A program made the translations under genes and the position numbers. From a virus, in IMG/VR virus record IMGVR_UViG_3300028800_000289, positions 1-25,925 of that record: a stretch of 25,925 nt of DNA; one strand, 5' to 3'. The notes under the pieces were generated by a model. That model had not been told where the DNA came from. It saw only the letters and a list, made by a program, of their open reading frames with translations, and ran no database searches. Position 1 is the stretch's first letter. Every line of letters starts with the position of its first letter. Below, piece after piece: positions 21,292-25,925 of this stretch.

Positions 21292-21834
21292 AAATTTTGG
21301 TGTTACACAAAAACAATCATTTGGTATATCTTCAAAACAATATGGAACATCAGGGAATCCAGGAATTTGTTTCAATGGTTGTGAATTTTTAACGTAAAAT
21401 GTTTTCGAAATAAGTTCAATATTTTGTAGCTTTTTCAACCCAACGAGTTCCATGTGCGTCATTAACGGAAACGTTAAATAACCCAGTTTTTCGTATATAC
21501 ATTCTGTTGGACGATAAATACTCGAAAAATATTTATTTCCATATTGATATTTGTAGTTTTCATTTTTGTCAGACCAAATATCGCGTCTTAGTGTTTTATT
21601 ACAAATTTCATAATTTATTTCAAATTGATAATATTCTGGATGTGGATTAGAAAGTTTGTAGGATGGATTGTGAGACAAGATCCACGAAACAGCCATCAAT
21701 TCTTCTTTTGAAGATTTACATCTAAAAATAAACGTTTTTGATAATGAATTAACGTTTCGTAAATAACGAAAAGAGCGCGCAAAACGATACATTGAAGGTG
21801 CAAATTTTACTATAAATGAAATTAGTTTTATCAT
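21271..21834 (-). CDS. hypothetical protein (187 aa)
   Basis: The protein has a basic, hydrophobic N-terminus (MIKLISFIVKFAP and FARSFRYLR) followed by an aromatic-rich globular part with several Cys and Tyr residues (YQFEINYEI, YKYQYGNKYF). It might be a peripheral membrane protein. The gene is AT-rich, like its convergent neighbour, the homing endonuclease, whose last 21 bp it overlaps; both may have arrived together. No family is recognised. There is no clear ribosome site, and the ATG at 21792 is an alternative start. Confidence 0.55.
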   Translation of the reverse strand: MIKLISFIVKFAPSMYRFARSFRYLRNVNSLSKTFIFRCKSSKEELMAVSWILSHNPSYKLSNPHPEYYQFEINYEICNKTLRRDIWSDKNENYKYQYGNKYFSSIYRPTECIYEKLGYLTFPLMTHMELVGLKKLQNIELISKTFYVKNSQPLKQIPGFPDVPYCFEDIPNDCFCVTPKFLEMFVY

Positions 21835-21855
21835 GGTGTATGCCGATCAACGTGT

Positions 21856-22176
21856 TCACGCTTGAATTCTCGCTAATGCGCCCGTCGCGTATAATCCTGC
21901 CAACGCGTTCAAATCACTCGCGTGTCGTTCGACGGCGACTTCTCTAACTCTCTCGTCATCATCGCGTTCTAACGCTTGTAACTGTTCATAGCTTCTGCCA
22001 CTCACGAACTTCGCAACGCTTGCACGTACCATCCAATTATCGTGTGAAACGAGCGAAATCACTACGTCATCGTCGACAACGTTTGCAACTATTCTATCGA
22101 TTGCACGGGCAGCGTCTGGATCCGCGATCGCTTCGTCCAACATGAGATTGATTATTTGTGTGAGACAGTTTACCAT
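21856..22176 (-). CDS. small HEAT-repeat-like protein
   Basis: The 106-residue protein contains two HEAT-like units. The first is SHDNWMVRASVAKFVSGRSY and the second ERDDDERVREVAVERHA, each with the typical Asp, Val-Arg and Ala pattern of helix B. A Leu/Ile-rich helix precedes them. HEAT repeats build protein-binding solenoids. A similar style of repeat appears in the large protein at 14513-16204, so the two may share ancestry. It diverges from the gene at 22281 across a gap with an inverted repeat. Its partner is unknown. Confidence 0.65.
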   Translation of the reverse strand: MVNCLTQIINLMLDEAIADPDAARAIDRIVANVVDDDVVISLVSHDNWMVRASVAKFVSGRSYEQLQALERDDDERVREVAVERHASDLNALAGLYATGALARIQA

Positions 22177-22187
22177 ATTTTTGATAC

Positions 22188-22210
22188 TATCACATAGTCT
22201 ATTTGTGATA
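22188..22210. promoter_or_regulatory. inverted repeat in a divergent intergenic gap
   Basis: TATCACA (22188-22194) and TGTGATA (22204-22210) are perfect inverted arms nine bases apart, centred in the 104-bp gap between the divergent genes at 22176 and 22281. On the minus strand TAGTAT, next to the left arm, is 7 nt from the ATG at 22176. It could be an operator for a repressor acting on both genes. Confidence 0.35.
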
Positions 22211-22280
22211 CACTAAACGCGGTGTAGGTTATTAAAAAATAATCAAGACATTGTGTTCTTGGTAACGAAAGAAAGGTCAC

Positions 22281-22994
22281 ATGATTAACTATATTGAAAA
22301 TTGCAGGCACGAATACGTCACCCGGCAGGCTAAAGAACTGTTTAACGTGATATCTTCGCTAATGGCGCATAAAGTTCCGAGTGAAGTCGATGAAAAAATT
22401 TGTTACGATTTTGTCATCAGGTGGAATTCACCCGATTGTAGAAATCCCGGCACAAAGATTGATCAAATGATTTTTGATCGCGTCACCGACATGTTCAACG
22501 AGCTCGACATTAGCATTGACATATCGCGCCAAGGTATAAAAAATCAAATTACGGTGTCATTGTTACAGGGCGTCACGTTGTTAAAAAAGAACATAACGTT
22601 CTACTGGTCGAATAGTTGTGGTATGTATGTAAATAAACGTACTGGTAAGCCTTCATATGATTACGAAACTAAAATTGGTCCACAATTTACGGGTACGAAG
22701 TCACAGTGGAATGAGTTACTCGTTGATACAATTCTTGACTGTGCAAGAGATGTTGAGACAACGCATCATTGTCGTAAGCTTGACACGATATACGTAAATG
22801 CAAGCGTGCTCTCTATTTTGGAGACGAGCATGAGACACAAACCCGTGATTGAAGAAAATTCCCTTCGAGGAACGATTAGAGGCATGTTGTGTAACGTAAA
22901 AATTATCGTCAACAACGATCTTGACAACAGAGTGATCATTGCGTTGACAACGAACGGAGTAAGATATCAAGGTGAAGTAGCAATCATCGATTAA
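22281..22994 (+). CDS. hypothetical protein (237 aa)
   Basis: It has a good ribosome site (AAAGG, about 6 nt upstream), unlike many neighbours. The N-terminal half is helical with several Cys. The C-terminal third, LDTIYVNASVLSILETSM through GTIRGMLCNVKIIVNNDLD, resembles in style the P-domain to C-terminal strands of phage capsid proteins (an I-Y-V--xxL helix, then GTI-GM-V-V-N-D). That is a loose resemblance; the N-terminus does not look like a capsid protein. A hairpin terminator follows 21 nt after the stop, so this is probably a monocistronic unit or the end of one. No family is assigned. Confidence 0.65.
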   Translation: MINYIENCRHEYVTRQAKELFNVISSLMAHKVPSEVDEKICYDFVIRWNSPDCRNPGTKIDQMIFDRVTDMFNELDISIDISRQGIKNQITVSLLQGVTLLKKNITFYWSNSCGMYVNKRTGKPSYDYETKIGPQFTGTKSQWNELLVDTILDCARDVETTHHCRKLDTIYVNASVLSILETSMRHKPVIEENSLRGTIRGMLCNVKIIVNNDLDNRVIIALTTNGVRYQGEVAIID

Positions 22995-23015
22995 TTCATA
23001 ATTTGAATACATCGT

Positions 23016-23043
23016 AAAATGGCCATTTTTGGGTGGCCATTTT
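23016..23043 (+). terminator. rho-independent terminator
   Basis: AAAATGGCCA (23016-23025) and TGGCCATTTT (23034-23043) are perfect inverted arms of ten base pairs around an eight-base loop (TTTTTGGG). The T-rich arm gives the U-tract. It lies 22 bases after the stop at 22994. It also shows that the GTG at 23033 is not the start of the next gene, since that would lie inside the hairpin. Confidence 0.85.
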
Positions 23044-23080
23044 CTTATACAAGACTATTCACATTGATTATGAAACGAAT

Positions 23081-23683
23081 ATGTCAATCAAAGAATTGTC
23101 TCCCGAAGAAATTGTTGCAAATTTTGATAAATTTCGTTCCTTTTGCGAAAAGTTGGGTGATCGTAGCGAAGTTGTGTTGAAGATGGTTGATGAATTGGGA
23201 GAGCGTTTAGCGTTAGCGCCTGCGTCAGGATCGCCTAAAAAACATAGTGCATACAGCGGTGGATTAATACAACATACGCTTAACGTTCTTAAAAACATAC
23301 TGATAGTTAACAAGGCTTTCAAGTGGGAGCTTCAGCAGGAGAGCATGATCATCGTCGCACTATTCCACGACTTAGGCAAAGTCGGGTTGCCAGGCGGGAG
23401 CGAAAATGATTTTTATCTCCCACAGACTGACGACTGGCACAGAAACAAGCTTGGTGAGATGTACACGTATAATAACAACATGACGTTCATGGAGACGGGT
23501 GACAGGACGATGTTTGTTCTTCAGTACTACGGAATACAATTGACTCCTGACGAGTGGGTCGCCATAAAGACGAGTGATGGGTACGTTGTTGATGAGAACA
23601 AGAAATACTGTCTCAAAGTGTCAAATTTGACAACTGCGGTGCAGATCGCAGATTATGTCGCCACAATGAATGAAAAAGAATGA
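23081..23683 (+). CDS. HD-domain phosphohydrolase
   Basis: The protein (200 residues from the ATG at 23081) shows the HD metal-binding pattern: H65 in GGLIQHTLNVL, H96-D97 in IVALFHDLGKVG, and an Asp near 192 in VQIADYVA. HD phosphohydrolases act on nucleotides or nucleic-acid phosphates, and related proteins are common in T4-like phages. An earlier in-frame GTG at 23033 lies inside the terminator, so I use the later ATG. Residues 1-50 are helical. The stop overlaps the next start by 4 nt (ATGA), tying it to the homing endonuclease. The substrate is unknown. Confidence 0.85.
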   Translation: MSIKELSPEEIVANFDKFRSFCEKLGDRSEVVLKMVDELGERLALAPASGSPKKHSAYSGGLIQHTLNVLKNILIVNKAFKWELQQESMIIVALFHDLGKVGLPGGSENDFYLPQTDDWHRNKLGEMYTYNNNMTFMETGDRTMFVLQYYGIQLTPDEWVAIKTSDGYVVDENKKYCLKVSNLTTAVQIADYVATMNEKE

Positions 23684-24525
23684 CATTTATACGTTATACA
23701 TCGGATACAAAAATACATGTCATATTAAAATGTGATACTTGTGGATATGAATTTGAACAATATACGAGTAAAGTTAAAAACATTAATGGCGTTCATTTTT
23801 GTCCTGGAATTGGTGTAGGACAAAGAACAAATGGATCAGAATGTAAAAAGATTGGTATGGCTCGTGGCGGAGCATTTCAACTTGCAATGCAAGAAAATTG
23901 TTTAATAAAATATGGTGTTAAAAGCACATGGGCGGTACCTGAAATTCGTGAAAAAATAAAACAAACAAATCTTGTACATTGTGGTTATGAAAATCCATTG
24001 TCAAGTCCTGAAATACGTCGTAATATAGAACAAACAAATTTAGAACGTTATGGTGTAAAATGTGTTTTTCAATTAGAAAGTGTGCGACAAAATTGTAAAT
24101 CTCCTGAAGCAAATAAAAAGAAATATGAAACTGCACGTAAAAATGGCACGTTATGGATTTCAGGACATGAAAACAATTTGTATGATGCGTTGTGTGAAAT
24201 ATTTGGTGTTGACGATATTTTACGTCAAAAACATGTATATAAATGGCCAATTGATTTTTACATAAAAAGTATTGATACATACGTTCAGTATGACAGTCAT
24301 TGGCATGGTTATAACGATCAAGGAATAATTCGTGATTTTGATGAAATACGTGAGCGCAAAAATAAACATGACATGTTCATACGTAAACGCGTGATAGATG
24401 ACATCATACAAAACGTGTACTTTGTCACGCATTCTTTGAAACTTGTTAGATACATTGGCACGAAAAGTGGTAACATTGATCGTGAAGTTTTGAACAATTT
24501 GATAAATGAAAGTATGGTAACATGA
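23680..24525 (+). CDS. free-standing homing endonuclease-like protein with KYGV repeats and VSR-like nuclease domain
   Basis: This 281-residue protein begins with a Cys-rich segment (C18, C21, C41, C55), probably a zinc finger. Repeats follow of the form KYGVKSTWAVPEIREKIKQT (near 77), a second copy at about 101 and a partial third at about 122. This KYG-type repeat is typical of phage homing endonucleases. The C-terminal part has E164, PIDFYIK (D192) and YVQYDSHWHGY (D205, H207, H209), then KHDMF (D231), consistent with a VSR/EDxHD-type nuclease. It is AT-rich, as is the endonuclease at 19633, but has a different DNA-binding array. Stop/start overlaps (ATGA) on both sides suggest insertion between genes of one operon. 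Confidence 0.8.
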   Translation: MTFIRYTSDTKIHVILKCDTCGYEFEQYTSKVKNINGVHFCPGIGVGQRTNGSECKKIGMARGGAFQLAMQENCLIKYGVKSTWAVPEIREKIKQTNLVHCGYENPLSSPEIRRNIEQTNLERYGVKCVFQLESVRQNCKSPEANKKKYETARKNGTLWISGHENNLYDALCEIFGVDDILRQKHVYKWPIDFYIKSIDTYVQYDSHWHGYNDQGIIRDFDEIRERKNKHDMFIRKRVIDDIIQNVYFVTHSLKLVRYIGTKSGNIDREVLNNLINESMVT

Positions 24526-24833
24526 AAACAGTGCCACAATGTGTAGATTTTTTGAATGAAGCGTTGGCGCTTGATCCCGTAGCGATTAGTGATCTAATGT
24601 TAATACATTACGTTTGTAATGAAAAACTTGCGGATCATCCGACGATACAAGTAGGTGGATCGTCAAAAGTAAAACTTATCAGCGCTTTTGGACTTTTGAA
24701 TGGTCTTTTTGGCACAATCGGTGACACAGGCGTGGGACACATGTTCTACGAAGTTGACGAAGTAAACGGGAAGCGCGTCGTCACGAAGTTTGGGTTGGTT
24801 GGTGATCCAAACAAATTTTTGAATAAAGCATAA
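24522..24833 (+). CDS. conserved phage hypothetical protein
   Basis: The 103-residue protein has a helical N-terminus (CVDFLNEALALDPVAISDLM), the block NEKLADHPTIQVGG, and a loop-rich centre (FGLLNGLFGTIGDTGVG) before a closing beta pair. I recognise this arrangement (a DP-A--L helix, HP-IQV, LLNG) as a recurring small protein of marine phages, but its role is unknown. The ATG overlaps the previous stop (ATGA). It is soluble, with no membrane segment. Confidence 0.7.
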   Translation: MKTVPQCVDFLNEALALDPVAISDLMLIHYVCNEKLADHPTIQVGGSSKVKLISAFGLLNGLFGTIGDTGVGHMFYEVDEVNGKRVVTKFGLVGDPNKFLNKA

Positions 24834-24841
24834 TTATAAAC

Positions 24842-25156
24842 ATGTCTTTTGACGAAAGTCTCATTCGAGAGTACGTGTCATTGGTTTTTGAAAAGCGTTC
24901 TACTACGAATCACTACAAGACGGTGTGCAAAGATTGTGGCGATGTGATAAATCAGTGCAGGTGTCCGGGAGACAAAAAAGTAACCTACGATACTTGTGAA
25001 AAGTGCAGCGAAATCAATGAACTCGACGTCGAAGAAGACAAAGAAGAATTAGACGAGATGTCAACGTGTGCAGGCATAAGCGGCGTGACTTTGCCATTAG
25101 GCATGTCACCGCCAAATTCAACGTCTTCACCCAAAAAGAGAGCAACGTGGAAGTAA
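24842..25156 (+). CDS. leader-bearing zinc-knuckle protein with recurrent GV-LPLG end
   Basis: The 104-residue protein starts with an amphipathic leader (MSFDESLIREYVSLVFEKR). It then has CKDCGDVINQCRC (C-x2-C-x6-C-x-C) and CEKC, a zinc-binding region with the same spacing as the knuckle in the protein at 14513. A Glu/Asp-rich linker is followed by a C-terminus reading GISGVTLPLGMSPPN, which resembles end motifs in other marine phage small proteins. The leader, zinc and terminal modules suggest a processed, packaged protein. TATAAA ends 1 nt before the ATG. Confidence 0.7.
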   Translation: MSFDESLIREYVSLVFEKRSTTNHYKTVCKDCGDVINQCRCPGDKKVTYDTCEKCSEINELDVEEDKEELDEMSTCAGISGVTLPLGMSPPNSTSSPKKRATWK

Positions 25157-25157
25157 C

Positions 25158-25529
25158 ATGAAAACAACCGTCTCAAAGTTACGTACGCTAATTCGTGAGT
25201 ATATTGAACTTCCACGTGAAGAGCTTGTCAAGATGATCAATGACATGCCTCCCGACGAAGTTGCAACAGAAGACTTCGACGACTACGAAGACGATGACGA
25301 TTATATGACAACAAACGATTTGCTCATGAACGCAGTGAAAGAGTTTGCGTCGCACATCAGCAATGATTTACCTGACGACACCGACGCGCAGGACGTTGCA
25401 CCTGACATGGCAGAAAACTTCTTTTACGAATACCCACAGTGGAAAGAGTGGGCGCGGGAAGTAAAAATGAAAAAGTGGAATGTAAAGGAGATCGTGACAG
25501 ACGCAGTCTATGACGCACTAACAAAATAA
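25158..25529 (+). CDS. leader-bearing acidic protein
   Basis: The 123-residue protein opens with MKTTVSKLRTLIREYIELP, the shared leader (I-R-E at 12-14). A strongly acidic middle follows (DFDDYEDDDDY, then DLPDDTDAQD), and the protein ends in an aromatic-rich helical part (FFYEYPQWKEWAREVK). A GGAAG-type site lies a few bases before the ATG. Acidic packaged proteins may neutralise basic targets or mimic DNA, but this is not shown. It starts 1 nt after the previous stop and is separated from gp32 by a 98-bp leader region. Confidence 0.7.
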   Translation: MKTTVSKLRTLIREYIELPREELVKMINDMPPDEVATEDFDDYEDDDDYMTTNDLLMNAVKEFASHISNDLPDDTDAQDVAPDMAENFFYEYPQWKEWAREVKMKKWNVKEIVTDAVYDALTK

Positions 25530-25535
25530 AAACTT

Positions 25536-25627
25536 TATACTCTTATAGCTTCTTAGCTTAATATCAATATCAGACACGAACGGTGTCCCAACAAAACAAA
25601 ACAAAAGAAAGAAAAAGAGAAAATAAA
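25536..25627 (+). promoter_or_regulatory. gp32 leader: TATACT box, hairpin and A-rich unstructured tract
   Basis: A TATACT box at 25536-25541 opens the gap. A 5-bp hairpin follows (GACAC 25573-25577, GTGTC 25583-25587, loop GAACG). Then comes an almost C/U-free, A-rich stretch of about 38 bases up to the ATG at 25628. In T4, gp32 represses its own translation by binding a structured element followed by an unstructured A/U-rich leader; this layout is similar, but I see no clear pseudoknot partner. Confidence 0.5.
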
Positions 25628-25925
25628 ATGGCAATGGATCTTGATGCAATTCGAAAAAAGTTGGCTGAGCTCAAGGGCGAGAATCGTGGTGGAGAGATCA
25701 ACTACTTCTTCCCTGAGGCAGGTGAGACAAAGGTGCGATGCCTTCCCTGGAAGAACGCTCCCGCTGAGTCGCCAATCATTGAGCTTTCGTTTTACAAGAT
25801 TGGAAACAACAAACGCACTCTCGCACCGTATCAATTTGGTCTCCCTGACCCGATTCACGACTTCCGCATGAAGTTGTACAAGACGAAGAAGGAAGATGAC
25901 AAGAAGGTTGCGAACAGCCTTCGCC
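25628..25925 (+). CDS. 32: gp32-like single-strand DNA-binding protein (partial, 3' end beyond the window)
   Basis: The frame runs from the ATG at 25628 off the right edge, giving 99 codons. It matches the start of T4 gp32: a short, charged N-terminal helix (MAMDLDAIRKKLAELKGE), which in T4 mediates cooperative binding, and then the OB-fold region with TKVRCLPWKN, SFYKIGNNKRTLAPYQFG and LPDPIHDF, typical of the family. The protein coats single-stranded DNA in phage replication, recombination and repair. The usual Zn-binding and acidic C-terminal tail would lie outside this window. Its leader suggests autogenous control. Confidence 0.9.
   Translation, partial: MAMDLDAIRKKLAELKGENRGGEINYFFPEAGETKVRCLPWKNAPAESPIIELSFYKIGNNKRTLAPYQFGLPDPIHDFRMKLYKTKKEDDKKVANSLR

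Noticed and set aside
23033-23080. GTG start for the HD hydrolase
   Set aside because: It falls inside the right arm of a strong terminator hairpin and adds residues not needed by the HD fold.
25553-25858. A 101-codon minus-strand open frame at the right edge
   Set aside because: It lies antisense to gp32, whose coding match is clear.
1-25925. CRISPR array, insertion sequence or attachment site
   Set aside because: I saw no regularly spaced repeats, no transposase and no terminal repeats; the mobile genes present are homing endonucleases.

Overview
The window looks like part of the genome of a large, tailed, T4-related (myovirus-type) phage, probably aquatic or marine. The evidence is a gp32-type single-strand DNA-binding protein cut by the right edge, a T4 RNase H/FEN-type 5'-exonuclease, a MazG-type pyrophosphohydrolase, a CCA-encoding tRNA, two free-standing homing endonucleases, and a dense set of small hypothetical genes coupled by ATGA overlaps. 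No host can be named from the sequence. No stretch longer than about 300 bases lacks a gene.

Layout. 1-2684: small early-type genes, namely a membrane peptide, a shortened N6-adenine methyltransferase, a pair of duplicated genes (876 and 2037), five single-span membrane peptides of 24-26 residues, a tRNA(CAT) and a small basic protein. 2688-5710: a DnaJ-WGR fusion, a short protein with a DNA-polymerase-B-like motif, a coiled-coil repeat protein and a Fringe/GT31-like glycosyltransferase; the last three are AT-rich. 5719-9565: a 971-residue virion protein with a baseplate-hub-like C-terminus, and an unknown 304-residue protein. 9627-12364: a secreted beta-helix protein, MazG, a HAD phosphatase, deoxyribose-phosphate aldolase and small proteins. 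12415-16204 is mostly on the minus strand: a metallophosphoesterase, small proteins, a Dps-like ferritin and a 563-residue HEAT/zinc-knuckle protein. 16303-18631: small genes, a GNAT acetyltransferase and several leader-bearing proteins. 18643-21834: the 5'-exonuclease diverging from a homing endonuclease, then an unknown gene. 21856-25925: a HEAT protein, an unknown protein followed by a terminator, an HD hydrolase, a second homing endonuclease, leader-bearing acidic or zinc proteins, and gp32.

The most striking feature is a shared N-terminal leader on about ten otherwise unrelated proteins. It is an amphipathic helix of the type LSELRxIIRxxL, ending near a Glu that often fits the T4 prohead-protease rule (L/I)-x-E. 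I infer that these are capsid-targeted internal proteins, possibly injected into the host as T4 IPs and Alt are. The cargo includes a J-domain/WGR fusion, a possible ADP-ribosyltransferase-fold protein, HEAT and zinc-knuckle proteins, and a pair of paralogues.

A second recurring signal is a TATAAT-like box 6-15 nt upstream of start codons that often lack a Shine-Dalgarno sequence. Genes inside operons instead use GGAG-type sites or stop/start overlaps. This suggests T4-late-like promoters that give very short or leaderless transcripts. The metabolic genes (MazG, DeoC, HD hydrolase, HAD, metallophosphoesterase) fit phage remodelling of host nucleotide pools.
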